Source: a virus
Virus record (IMG/VR): IMGVR_UViG_3300042154_000896
Location: 1-26,729 of that record
Length of the DNA: 26,729 bases
Direction: 5' to 3' (one strand)
The notes under the pieces are model-generated. The model saw only the letters and a list, made by a program, of their open reading frames with translations, made no database searches and was not told the DNA's origin. Positions 18,101 through 26,729 of this stretch are shown here, piece by piece; the stretch's first letter is position 1; every line of letters starts with the position of its first letter. The translations under genes and the position numbers were made by a program.

Positions 18101-21100
18101 ACATTGCGGCATTACCTGAACAAGAAGGAACTTGGACTAGTATACAAGTATTTGTAAACAATGCTTGTCAGTGTGTTAGTCAGTATGAATATACTATAGG
18201 CACAAACACTACTACTATTGAGTTACTAGATCCTAGCAAACTAGAAAACAATACACCAATTGAAGTATTAATTTTAAGCAATCAAATTAGTAATCAAGCT
18301 TACTACACAATACCAGTTAACTTAGCTAACAACCCATTTAACCAAGATTTACAAACAGTAAACGTTGGTGATGTTAGACAGCAGTACAGAGACATTTATA
18401 TAAATGCTCCAGGTATTTTAGGTCCTGTATTTGGTTCTAACAACTACAGAGACTTAGGTAACTTAGTACCTTACGGCACAAAAATAATTCAAAACAGTGC
18501 GTCACTTGTATTGCCAGGAACATTCTTACGCAAAACAGAACACAACTTGTTTGATGCTTTAAAGTTTAACAGTAATGAGTATGTAAAATTTAAAAACTTG
18601 TTAGTAGACACTATTAACAATGCTGAATATGTTCAACAATATACTCCGTCTGAAATTTTAGATCAAGCAATGGATATTATAACCGCAGCTAAAAGTCAAT
18701 CACAAGCTTTCTTTTGGAGCGACATGATCCCTGCTAAAGCACCTCTAAGAAGCAACACGTATACGTTTGCTAATAACTTAGATACAAGCATTTATCCATT
18801 AACTACCACATATAACTTTGCTTCTGCTAACTACAATGGGGTTTTAGTTTACTTAACAAGAGTCATCAGCGGCGTAACTGTACAAAAACAATTAACTAAC
18901 GTACAAGATTATACTATAAGTCAAGATGCTCCTTCGTTAACTGTTACGTTAGACTTATTAGCAGGTGATCGTATTACTGTTAAAGAGTATAATCAAACTT
19001 ATGGCAGTTATGTACCAAACACTCCAACTAAATTAGGATTGTACCCTGCTTCTAAACCTGAAGTAGTGTTAGACACTGCTTACACACAACCAACTTACTT
19101 TATTAAGGGACATGATGGTTCTTATAACAAACTATATGGTTCTTACAATGTTAATTTAGGTGTGTTAGACGATTTTAGAGATCAAGGTTTATTAGAATTT
19201 GAACTAAGAGTTTATAACAATCTTAAATTAAGTAGTACAGTACCTATTCAAGCTTATGAAGTATTGCCTGGATTCTTTAGAGATACCGATTACACATACA
19301 GTGAATTCTTACAAATGTATAGTGAAAGTTTCTTGAACTGGGTAGGTCAAAATAGACTAGATTATAAGACTCAAGTATTTTCTAAAGTAAATGAATTTAC
19401 TTACAATTATACTAATGCGGCTAACAAACTAACTAATACACCTATTGAGCAAGGTTATTGGAGAGGAGTGTATCAGTACTTTTACGACACTACTACTCCT
19501 AACGCTACACCATGGCAAATGTTAGGATTTACTGATCAACCTTCTTGGTGGATTACACGTTATGGTCCTGCTCCATATACCAGTGATAACTTGATTCTTT
19601 GGAATGATTTAGAACAAGGTATTATTTGGAATAATGGAGTACCTATTACAGTTGAAGCAGTTGCTCGTCCTGGCTTAACAGATATCATTCCAGTAGACAG
19701 TGCAGGTAACTTAATTTCTCCGTTTGTATCAATCGTAGGTAATTATAACGCTAACACATTCCAACGAGATTGGAAAGTGGGTGACGATGCTCCTGTTGAA
19801 CTAAGCTATCGTAGAAGCTCAGCTTATCCATTTGATTTGATGAGAATATTTGCGTTAATGAAACCTGCTAACTTCTTTAACTTGGGAGTAGATTTAGACA
19901 ACTACAAATATAACGTTGAATTTAACCAGTATCTTGTAAATAACAGAAGTCATTTAGTAATCAGTGACGTTGAAATTTATGGTTCTGGAACAGCTAAAAC
20001 AAGTTATATTAACTGGATAGTTGATTACGAAAAACAACTAGGTATAAACGCTACACAAAATATTACTGATTTGTTAGATAACTTAGATGTAAGATTAGTA
20101 TATCGTTTGGCTGGTTACAGTGATAAAAATTTATTAAAGTTTTACGTAGAAAAAGGAACACCAAACAGCAGAAATGCTTCATTGTTAATTCCAGATGAAA
20201 GCTATTCGTTGCTTCTTTATGATAACCAACCATTTGATCGTATTGTATACTCAGGTGTTGTAGTACAAATTACTCAAAATGGTTATGCTGTGTTTGGTAA
20301 TTCACAAACTACCGCATATTTCAAAATACTAAAGCCAATAAACAATGGTAAGTATAATAACATTGAAGTAGAAAATGAAAGAGTACGAGTTGCTACTGAT
20401 TATTCTACACAAGAAGTAATAGTTCCTTATGGTACTAGATTTTTTAGTCTACAAGAAGTAGCACAATTCTTATCAAGTTACGGTGCGTACTTAACTTCAC
20501 AAGGTATGATTTTCAATGATATCATAGGTGGAATAGAAGTTACTTGGGATCAAATGGTTAGTGAGTTCTTATACTGGTCTCAAACTGGTTGGGAAGTGGG
20601 AAGTATTATTTTATTAAACCCTTCTGCTCAACAATTAAAAATAGACAAAGAAAGTTCTATTGTACAGCCATTAACAGTTCAAAATACTAACTTTGTATTA
20701 AATCAAAACTTGTATCCAATACAAGCAAAAGATTTGAGTGTGTTTAGAAACGGTACTGAGTTTAGTGTAACCGCACTTAACCAAGGCGACACTGTTTCTT
20801 ATGGACAATTTAATTTAAGCAACTTTGAACATGCTATTGTATTTGACAATGAAACACTATTCAACGATACAATTTACAACTTAATTACTGGATTAAGACA
20901 AAGCAGAATTTTTGTACGAGGTACAAAAACTGCTGAATGGAATGGTACAATAAATGCTTCAGGGTTTATATTAAACCAAGACAATATTCAAGAATGGTCA
21001 AGAGCAGTTAAGTACACCAAGGGATCAATCGTACTTTATAAAAACAAATACTGGACTGCACTAAAAGTTATTGAACCAAGTAATATATTCAATGAAAGAG

Positions 21101-24100
21101 ATTGGAAAGAAACTGATTACGATGAAATACAAAAAGGATTATTACCTAACTCATCAACTAGATCATATGAAAGTGCTTTGTACTATGATACCAACAAAGC
21201 TAACTTAGAAAATGATGCTGACTTATTAGGGTTCTCATTGATTGGTTACAGACCAAGAGATTATTTGGCATTAGTAGATTTAACTGACATTACTCAAATC
21301 AATGTTTATCAAAACTTAATCAAAAACAAAGGTACTCGCAACGCTGTTACCGCATTCAAAGGAGCTACTTTACCACAAGGTGGTATTGAGTATGATGTAT
21401 ATGAAAACTGGGCAATTAAAAGTGGTGAATATGGTGGCTTGTTAAATAAAAACTTTGTTGAATTTAAAGTTAACGAAACCAACTTAACAGGCAATCCTGC
21501 CATCGTTAGTTTAACTAATGGTGTATACACTCCCGGTTCTCAGCAAGAAGTACCTATATATAGTTTGTTCAACTATGCTAGACCAATAGACACACCTGAC
21601 ATTTTAAGTACAATTAATCCTTCTACACCTTCACAATTATATCCTGATGCTGGATATGTAAACTTTGATGATGTTAGAATGTCGTCTTACTTTTATTCAG
21701 GATTGCCGTTAGCTAGGGATAAAAACAACGAACTAACACCAATCAATGATTTTTATGTAAGAGACTACGCTTGGTTAGCAAACTACTTAGAAGATTGGGA
21801 CGTATTAACTTGGAAGCCGGTTGGAAGAGTAATCGCAGTAAGAAGCAATTTAAATAGCACTGCTACTGTAACGTTTGCTCAGCCGCACGGTTTATCAAGA
21901 TTGCAACCATTGTCTATTATAAATTATGCAACAAACGTAGACGGATATTATGTAGTTGCTAATATAGTTAACTTGAACGAAGTTATCATTAACTTGCCTG
22001 TAGCTACTGAAATAGTAAGCACTGGACAAGGCATTGGATTAACTTTTCAGTCACAACGAGTAGATAAGCCTTCTGATATTAATGAACTACCTTTACTTGA
22101 TACTGAGTTTGTTAAGAACACAGTGTGGGTAGATGAAAGTACTGACGGAAGTTGGGCAGTTTACAGAAAGAGTTTGAACTATCAGTATAATAATGAAGTA
22201 ACAAAAACTAACAGCACTACATTTGGTAGTGCAGTTGCATACACTGATCAAGCAGGATACTTAATAAGTGATGCTGGCTTAGGTGAAGTATACCGTTATG
22301 CAAAAAATTCTACTAACAATTACCTTATTGTAGAAACTTTAACTGGTGGAACTTCATTTGGATCACAGATCGTTTATGCAGGAAATACTTATATAATTTC
22401 TAAACCAACTAGTACTCCAATAGTTCGTGTTTACATAATTAATGATAGTCAACTATCAGATGACTTTTTATTATGTCAAACTATTGCGGCTCCAGGTGGA
22501 GTAAGTAATTGGGGCAGCGAACTAGCTATTTCCGGAGATCAAAACTGGCTTTATATTTCTGATACTGCTAACAACAAAGTACACACTTATCGCAAGCAGA
22601 ATATTTTGTTAAATGCTGGTTTCTTTGTCAACGGTGAAACTTATGTTATCAATGAGTTAGGTACAACTAACTTTACTTTAATTGGCGCAATTGAAAACAA
22701 AGTAGGTATTACATTTGTTGCTACTGGGGCAGGTACAGGCACAGGTAAAGCGACTCAAATTACTTATAAAGCATCTACAATAATTGATGGGCAAGCATTA
22801 AGCTTAGTGACATCAAATGATAATTTCAGTAAAGCAATTACTACAGACTATTACAGTGATGTATTAGTAGTAGGCGCACCTGATAAAGATTATGATGGTA
22901 ATATTGCTAACTGGGGAAGTGCTTTTGCATTTTCTAGAGCAGTACAAAATATAGAAGTTCAATCTAATACGTTTATTGGTTTGCCGCAAACTTTCCCGTT
23001 AGCTTGGGCACCAGTAACACACGATGCAAGAACAGGTAGTGCGGTATCAAGCAATTACATTACAGCTAACGCTTCAATGACTGGTTTTGCAGTAAATGAT
23101 CCTGTTATGTTCTCAGGTACAACTTTTGGTAGTACTGGCATTCAGCCTAATATAGTTTATTATATTCAGGATATTTCAGGTAGCACATTTACTATTAAAC
23201 AATCGCGTTCTATCTCAACGCCTATTACATTGATTAACGATTCTGGATTATCATTTAGTATTTTTGTACAAATAAATCCACTTTATGTATTCAAAAACGG
23301 TGTGCTTGTACAAGATAACAACTATGGTGTTGTGGGAACAAACACTTTTGTGTATTCAAATAACTTAGTAGCCGGTGATATTATCACAGTAAGCGATAGT
23401 AAGTTTACTTACGCGCAAACTTTTACATCAAATTATAATAATAGAGTAGGCACTCAGTTTGGTTATTCACTTGATACTATTCAATCAGGTTCTGAAATAT
23501 TAATAGGATCTCCTTTTGAAATTAGTGACGAAAATCAAGAAGGTGCAGCATATAGATTTACAAATGCAGGAGCAAAATTTGGTTTAGTAACTGGTGTAAA
23601 TGCTTGTACTGTTACTGCTGTTCGTCCTTTATTAATAAACGGATATTTGATTAATATACCTGTAGGAAACGCAACAGTTGTAGCTAACGCCATTAATGAT
23701 GCTAATAAGGCTAACATTATTACTAACATTCAAGCAGCAGCTACTGTAGATAATAAACTAATGATTCAAGTTATTAATACTGATCTAACTCAGGTTAATC
23801 AGAAACTAATAATAACAGCGGTTGATACCACTACATTAGTAGAATTAGGTATTCAAGTATATACAAACACACAAGTTATTACTTGTCCACACGTATTTGG
23901 TGCTACTCAGTTTGGTTCAGTTGTTCAATTCAACGAGCAAGATTCTGTAGTAATTAGTGCTCCTGTAGCTACTCGTTATGAAGGAACTACATTTGACTTT
24001 GTAGACGATGAGTTTTATCAAAATGATACTGTATTTGATAACAATGCTACACAGTTTATAGATACTGCACCAAACGCTGGCGCAGTTTATATGTTTGATT

Positions 24101-26729
24101 ACATTTCAAACTATAACGAGAACTTAACTAATATTGGTGAGTTTGTATACGCACAGTCTGTAAACAGCAAAGACAGAGAATATGGTTTCAATCCACTTTA
24201 TGGCACTGCTTTAGATTTTAACAGCAATGTAGTAATGATAGGAACACCTAACTTCTTACCAGAGTCTGTTGACGGTCAGGTAACTGTTTATGAAAACGAA
24301 ACAGGTATTAAAGACTGGTCAATATACAGAAATTCTGCGCCAGTAGTTGATATTGAAAGCATACAAAATGCTCAGTTATTCAGTGCTGAAACTAACAATA
24401 CACTAATCAATCTTGATTACATTGATCCATTACAAGGTAAATTGTTAGGTTCAGTAAGACAGAATATAGATTATGTTTCTTCAATTGACCCTGCTAACTA
24501 TAACAGTCAAGAAATTATAGATGCACAATCAGGATTATTATGGGGAGCAGAAAAAGTTGGAAAAGTATGGTTTGATACTGTTAACGTTCGTTTTGTAAAC
24601 TATCATCAAAATGACTTGGTGTACAATAGCAAATATTGGGGAACAGTATTCCCGGGCAGTGATGTAGCAGTGTATACTTGGATAACAAGTAATGTTCCTC
24701 CTAGTAACTATCAAGGTCCAGGAACACCAAAAGATGTTTCCGACTACACGGTATCTAGTGTACTAGATGCTTCTAATGTAGCAGTTCCAATTTATTACTT
24801 TTGGGTTAGAAACTCTAACATTATCTTTAGAAAAGAAGGCAAAACTCTTTCTGACACTATTATAGAATCTTATATTAGTAACCCTAAGAACTCAGGTATT
24901 GCTTTCTTTGCTCCTTTAAGACAAAATTCATTTGCGATTTATAACAGTACTGAATACTTTAACGCAAATGACACAGTGTTCCACATAGGATATGCTAACG
25001 GAACAAGTAACGATGAAGCACACGTAGAGTATACATTAATTAAAGAAGATTTTGCTGATGACTTTTTACCAGGCTTACCTAGACTAGGTATCAATGCAGA
25101 ACCTGAAGGTCTATATGACAGAATGCTAGACAGCTTAGCTGGTGTTGATGAGTTGGGAAGTGTAGTACCTAATATATTCTTACCAAAAGCTGTACAATCA
25201 GGTGTGTTAGCTAGACCAAGACAAAGTTTCTTCTACAACCGTTTCTTGGCGCTAAAGAATTATTTAACTTATGCTAATGAAATATTAGTTCAATATCCTA
25301 TCAGTGAAATTAGACCTGATATATCTTTCTTGTTTGCTGAAGGTGAGTTTTATAATACACCTGACTACTGGCAGTATATTAACTGGTGGGCACCAGGCTT
25401 TGATAACAATACTAGATCGGCGCTGCAAGTTCCACTATATGCCGACTTATCCACTTTAACAGTAGCAACAGATACTATCGTAACTGTGGAAAATAATGGT
25501 AGTGGTAAGTTTGAAGTGTACATATACAACGGTAGTAACATCTGGAGTAGAATAGGTTTAGAAAATGGAACTATTGAATTTAACTTAGCTCTTTGGGATT
25601 ATGCTGAAGCAAGACTTGGATTTGGTGACAATTTCTTTGACGCTAGCCCATATGACGAATATCCAAGTGAAGAAACTAGATATATCGTTCGTGCGTTAAA
25701 TGAACAAATTTATATTGAAGAACTATTAACTTTTAGAAACAAAAGTTTGATCTTGTTGTTTGAATACATTCAAAGTGAATCTACTGAGTCTCAAAATTAC
25801 TTACCATGGTTGAATAAAACGTCATTAGTTGATGTATCACATACCATAAGAGAATTGTTACCTATAGAAGTATTTCAAACTGATAATCAAGAATTTTTAG
25901 AAGGGTATATTAACGAAGTTAAACCATATCATGTGGTGATAAAAGAATTTGTATTCAAATACACAGGTACTGATACTTATGATGGTAATATAACTGACTT
26001 TGACTTGCCTGCTCAGTATGATAAATCAGTAAATCAGTTTATTACTCCTTCATTAGTATATACTAATCCAAGCGGTAGTAACGAATATACAGATACTGAT
26101 GATATTTGGCAAACTGCACCTTACACTCAGTGGTTTCAAAATAAAGGTGTAAGTTTAACCGGTCAGCCTAATTATGAAATAACATTATTAGATTCCTACA
26201 TGACTTTAGGATCTTCATTTATGTTTGTAGACAATGCTCAAGGCTTGCCTATTAACGGAGTTATCACAATAGGTAACGAACAAATAGGATATTCTTCAGT
26301 AGATAGAGCATTAAACTTGGTTCAGGGTTTGAGCCGAGGATTAAACGGAACTTCTATAACAGTACACTTCCCAGGAGAAAGAATATTTATTGACTTACCT
26401 GAAGTTGTAGTGTTAAACGGAGGAAAAGGATACACTGAACCTCCAAGAGTAACCGCGTATGTAGATTTAGAACTGTATCCTGCTCCTACTACAGAAGCAG
26501 TATTTGAAGCAGTAATGAGTTTAGATTCAGTTTTAAGTATTAACGTAATAGATCCTGGTCAGGGATATATGGTTCTTCCTGAAATTAGAATAGATCCTTC
26601 AGTAGTAATATCATTTACTAATGCTGATATTAACTCAACATTACACACAATAAGAGTTTATGGTCCTAACTTAGCTACCGGAGACTTAGTACTGTTTAAA
26701 CAAAGTGATGCTGGGGTCGGTCGTTTAGC
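15166..26729 (+). CDS. giant virion structural protein, baseplate-associated, in gp7 position (3' end beyond window)
   Basis: The frame opens at ATG 15166, 6 nt after AGGT, and runs without a stop for 3,854 codons to the window edge. The N-terminus (TRVRTLNFLPEIF, then YSWDSFTDLDKVVNYNQYYW at about 124-143) is a pattern I recognise from giant structural proteins of aquatic T4-like phages. Visible regions: a beta-sandwich, possibly cupredoxin-like (TLLRGGVYRFIVN, about 178-190); NKNAWSRSNRWFH (about 534-546) and RPIIEFYPNLKLFN; two copies of a 45-aa module (926-970, 2485-2529); a probable seven-bladed FG-GAP propeller (about 2346-3055); KVGKVWFDTVNVRF; INEVKPYHVVIKEF (about 3582-3595); and GGKGYTEPP repeats near the edge. 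No enzyme motif or membrane span was seen. Its place after gp6 matches gp7, the wedge initiator of T4 (1032 aa), but it is more than 3.7 times longer. The gp7 role is inferred from order only. Confidence 0.7.
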   Translation, partial: MTTRVRTLNFLPEIFQTKTNTEFLSATLDQLVNPPIIKKIQGYVGSKVGYGVNANDYYVTEPTKTRTDYQLDPGVVFTKTNQTTAQDFISYPGMLDALELQGGITNNNSRLFESQIYSWDSFTDLDKVVNYNQYYWIPTGLPAVTVSSALVYSTNEYIVTDLANGYNIREAGSSAGSTNPTITLLRGGVYRFIVNQPSQFWIQGEPGVSGFSPIQPNLPVRDVYGVSNNGATQGAVTFTVPNKDAQNEFIFPGNNQVDLVTSTPYGSISGLLLSQITANGGIDGVTAIEGLSVLFYNTGIVNEQANLGAYDLQQFDQDQPGLSLSFDTNNFITQVNQYFYTVTYIDNPNDPLDPFVVLLPDTLIPIEEKITATFGTQWINRQFYRNTLGVVSLVPYITAPLNQLYYQDGTSANKVGLIKIVESNITNTINVEVDILGKKNYTSTNGVVFTNGLKVEFDGDVIPSSYLSGEYYVEGVGSAIELIPVETLVSPEDFTTGTFIPFDTTPFDASNFDSDLFVPAELDYITIARNAINKNAWSRSNRWFHTQVINQTAVYNNNPNITTEYATAENKAKRPIIEFYPNLKLFNSGTVGKQPVDFIDQRSTDALSQIPGLDNYFPDVEVYTQNTANITGVTGTSTTITVPTQDIVGTFQVGQYVSDYLNILPINTQITAITTASTNTVLTVSWAVSQSVGSVSNIAIIATDTTVNNYEVFDGARIIFAADTDLNVKNKIYVVSLSQLTIGSDPVITLTEALDGNCEENDQTVILRGYNNQGNSFYFDGTEWILAQEKVTVNQAPLFDVFDENGISFSDPVSYPGTSFTGCTLFSYGLGVGIDDPILGFPIRYSAIDNVGDISFDVSLNTDTFDYVTGTTPITQKVNTGYVFNFDDRTEYTRELGWQTAIAPSEQYQVFQFNYETPSSTSVTAGSFVLGVTYTITTTGTTDFTLIGASDSNPGTVFTATGAGTGTGTAKETVTFVCDIAALPEQEGTWTSIQVFVNNACQCVSQYEYTIGTNTTTIELLDPSKLENNTPIEVLILSNQISNQAYYTIPVNLANNPFNQDLQTVNVGDVRQQYRDIYINAPGILGPVFGSNNYRDLGNLVPYGTKIIQNSASLVLPGTFLRKTEHNLFDALKFNSNEYVKFKNLLVDTINNAEYVQQYTPSEILDQAMDIITAAKSQSQAFFWSDMIPAKAPLRSNTYTFANNLDTSIYPLTTTYNFASANYNGVLVYLTRVISGVTVQKQLTNVQDYTISQDAPSLTVTLDLLAGDRITVKEYNQTYGSYVPNTPTKLGLYPASKPEVVLDTAYTQPTYFIKGHDGSYNKLYGSYNVNLGVLDDFRDQGLLEFELRVYNNLKLSSTVPIQAYEVLPGFFRDTDYTYSEFLQMYSESFLNWVGQNRLDYKTQVFSKVNEFTYNYTNAANKLTNTPIEQGYWRGVYQYFYDTTTPNATPWQMLGFTDQPSWWITRYGPAPYTSDNLILWNDLEQGIIWNNGVPITVEAVARPGLTDIIPVDSAGNLISPFVSIVGNYNANTFQRDWKVGDDAPVELSYRRSSAYPFDLMRIFALMKPANFFNLGVDLDNYKYNVEFNQYLVNNRSHLVISDVEIYGSGTAKTSYINWIVDYEKQLGINATQNITDLLDNLDVRLVYRLAGYSDKNLLKFYVEKGTPNSRNASLLIPDESYSLLLYDNQPFDRIVYSGVVVQITQNGYAVFGNSQTTAYFKILKPINNGKYNNIEVENERVRVATDYSTQEVIVPYGTRFFSLQEVAQFLSSYGAYLTSQGMIFNDIIGGIEVTWDQMVSEFLYWSQTGWEVGSIILLNPSAQQLKIDKESSIVQPLTVQNTNFVLNQNLYPIQAKDLSVFRNGTEFSVTALNQGDTVSYGQFNLSNFEHAIVFDNETLFNDTIYNLITGLRQSRIFVRGTKTAEWNGTINASGFILNQDNIQEWSRAVKYTKGSIVLYKNKYWTALKVIEPSNIFNERDWKETDYDEIQKGLLPNSSTRSYESALYYDTNKANLENDADLLGFSLIGYRPRDYLALVDLTDITQINVYQNLIKNKGTRNAVTAFKGATLPQGGIEYDVYENWAIKSGEYGGLLNKNFVEFKVNETNLTGNPAIVSLTNGVYTPGSQQEVPIYSLFNYARPIDTPDILSTINPSTPSQLYPDAGYVNFDDVRMSSYFYSGLPLARDKNNELTPINDFYVRDYAWLANYLEDWDVLTWKPVGRVIAVRSNLNSTATVTFAQPHGLSRLQPLSIINYATNVDGYYVVANIVNLNEVIINLPVATEIVSTGQGIGLTFQSQRVDKPSDINELPLLDTEFVKNTVWVDESTDGSWAVYRKSLNYQYNNEVTKTNSTTFGSAVAYTDQAGYLISDAGLGEVYRYAKNSTNNYLIVETLTGGTSFGSQIVYAGNTYIISKPTSTPIVRVYIINDSQLSDDFLLCQTIAAPGGVSNWGSELAISGDQNWLYISDTANNKVHTYRKQNILLNAGFFVNGETYVINELGTTNFTLIGAIENKVGITFVATGAGTGTGKATQITYKASTIIDGQALSLVTSNDNFSKAITTDYYSDVLVVGAPDKDYDGNIANWGSAFAFSRAVQNIEVQSNTFIGLPQTFPLAWAPVTHDARTGSAVSSNYITANASMTGFAVNDPVMFSGTTFGSTGIQPNIVYYIQDISGSTFTIKQSRSISTPITLINDSGLSFSIFVQINPLYVFKNGVLVQDNNYGVVGTNTFVYSNNLVAGDIITVSDSKFTYAQTFTSNYNNRVGTQFGYSLDTIQSGSEILIGSPFEISDENQEGAAYRFTNAGAKFGLVTGVNACTVTAVRPLLINGYLINIPVGNATVVANAINDANKANIITNIQAAATVDNKLMIQVINTDLTQVNQKLIITAVDTTTLVELGIQVYTNTQVITCPHVFGATQFGSVVQFNEQDSVVISAPVATRYEGTTFDFVDDEFYQNDTVFDNNATQFIDTAPNAGAVYMFDYISNYNENLTNIGEFVYAQSVNSKDREYGFNPLYGTALDFNSNVVMIGTPNFLPESVDGQVTVYENETGIKDWSIYRNSAPVVDIESIQNAQLFSAETNNTLINLDYIDPLQGKLLGSVRQNIDYVSSIDPANYNSQEIIDAQSGLLWGAEKVGKVWFDTVNVRFVNYHQNDLVYNSKYWGTVFPGSDVAVYTWITSNVPPSNYQGPGTPKDVSDYTVSSVLDASNVAVPIYYFWVRNSNIIFRKEGKTLSDTIIESYISNPKNSGIAFFAPLRQNSFAIYNSTEYFNANDTVFHIGYANGTSNDEAHVEYTLIKEDFADDFLPGLPRLGINAEPEGLYDRMLDSLAGVDELGSVVPNIFLPKAVQSGVLARPRQSFFYNRFLALKNYLTYANEILVQYPISEIRPDISFLFAEGEFYNTPDYWQYINWWAPGFDNNTRSALQVPLYADLSTLTVATDTIVTVENNGSGKFEVYIYNGSNIWSRIGLENGTIEFNLALWDYAEARLGFGDNFFDASPYDEYPSEETRYIVRALNEQIYIEELLTFRNKSLILLFEYIQSESTESQNYLPWLNKTSLVDVSHTIRELLPIEVFQTDNQEFLEGYINEVKPYHVVIKEFVFKYTGTDTYDGNITDFDLPAQYDKSVNQFITPSLVYTNPSGSNEYTDTDDIWQTAPYTQWFQNKGVSLTGQPNYEITLLDSYMTLGSSFMFVDNAQGLPINGVITIGNEQIGYSSVDRALNLVQGLSRGLNGTSITVHFPGERIFIDLPEVVVLNGGKGYTEPPRVTAYVDLELYPAPTTEAVFEAVMSLDSVLSINVIDPGQGYMVLPEIRIDPSVVISFTNADINSTLHTIRVYGPNLATGDLVLFKQSDAGVGRL
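17941..18075 (+). repeat. 45-aa Gly/Thr module, copy 1 (inside the giant protein)
   Basis: Residues 926-970 run from GSFVLGVTYTI through GTTDFTLIGA to TATGAGTGTGTA. The block aligns without gaps to copy 2 at 28 of 45 positions. By hand count it is about 48% G+C, whereas sampled flanking 60-base lines are 25-37%, and it uses codons such as GGG, GTG, ACG and TCG that are scarce around it. This suggests recent arrival. The module type recurs in phage structural proteins. Confidence 0.75.
22201..24300 (+). other. probable seven-bladed FG-GAP beta-propeller region of the giant protein
   Basis: Seven units of the form F/W-G-S, then a hydrophobic strand, then GxP/SxP and a closing aromatic strand begin near residues 2353, 2400, 2448, 2554, 2765, 2916 and 3012. 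Examples are TFGSAVAY, NWGSELAI, QFGSVVQF and YGTALDF, with VLVVGAP, ILIGSP, VVISAP and VVMIGTP as second strands. Unit 4 carries DKDYDG (2573-2578), the calcium-loop D-x-D-x-D-G of FG-GAP/integrin alpha repeats. Extra modules sit between units 3-4, 4-5 and 5-6. A binding or adhesion role is inferred. Confidence 0.6.
22618..22752 (+). repeat. 45-aa Gly/Thr module, copy 2 (between propeller units 3 and 4)
   Basis: Residues 2485-2529 run from GFFVNGETYVI through GTTNFTLIGA to VATGAGTGTGKA, aligning without gaps to copy 1 about 1,560 residues upstream. G+C is about 39% by hand count, nearer to its surroundings than copy 1, so it looks older or better adapted. It interrupts the propeller after the third unit. 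Confidence 0.75.

Noticed and set aside
1-26729. tRNA genes, CRISPR arrays, integrase or attachment sites, insertion sequences
   Set aside because: None was seen; coding density is near complete and the intergenic gaps are too short or lack the required structures.

Overview
The window is a piece of the genome of a contractile-tailed, T4-like bacteriophage. It is AT-rich and gene-dense, with no RNA genes, no transposons and no gap above 130 bp. It carries diagnostic T4-superfamily genes: the recombination pair gp46/gp47, a gp55-type late sigma factor, and the baseplate proteins gp48/54-type, gp53, gp5, gp25 and gp6. The protein styles (long gp5, long gp6, and a giant structural protein straight after gp6) resemble aquatic T4-like phages of the cyanophage/pelagiphage kind more than coliphage T4. 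The host cannot be read from the sequence, though a glycine-zipper segment in gp5 of the type seen in Gram-negative envelope proteins points to a Gram-negative host.

Layout. Positions 1-4551 are transcribed leftward and carry, in transcription order, the late sigma factor (gp55-like), gp47, gp46 (4-bp overlap with gp47) and a PD-(D/E)XK Holliday-junction-resolvase-like nuclease cut by the window edge. This is a recombination/replication module plus the late transcription switch. The 129-bp divergent region 4552-4680 holds a sigma70-like promoter for the sigma factor gene and a perfect 10-bp inverted repeat that puts a T4-type late -10 box (GATAAATA) on each strand. Positions 4681-26729 are transcribed rightward: tube-cap/initiator protein, gp53, a 717-aa probable hub, gp5 spike, gp25, gp6, and an ORF open for more than 3,850 codons that runs off the right edge.

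How it fits together. The leftward genes make recombination-dependent replication intermediates and the sigma factor that recognises GATAAATA boxes. The rightward genes are baseplate hub, spike and wedge parts that would be made late. Two late boxes split them into two units: 4681-11700 (cap, gp53, hub, gp5, gp25) and 11759 onward (gp6 and the giant protein). The second box lies inside a hairpin whose 3' arm contains the gp6 ribosome-binding site, an arrangement that could silence gp6 on read-through mRNA and free it on late mRNA.

Most notable points: the hairpin/late-promoter switch before gp6; a two-transmembrane glycine-zipper-like segment inside the gp5 spike; a probable seven-bladed FG-GAP (integrin-like) beta-propeller with modules inserted between blades in the giant protein; two copies of a 45-aa module in that protein, one with elevated GC; and a sigma factor carrying a roughly 150-aa insertion with an acidic-hydrophobic stretch.
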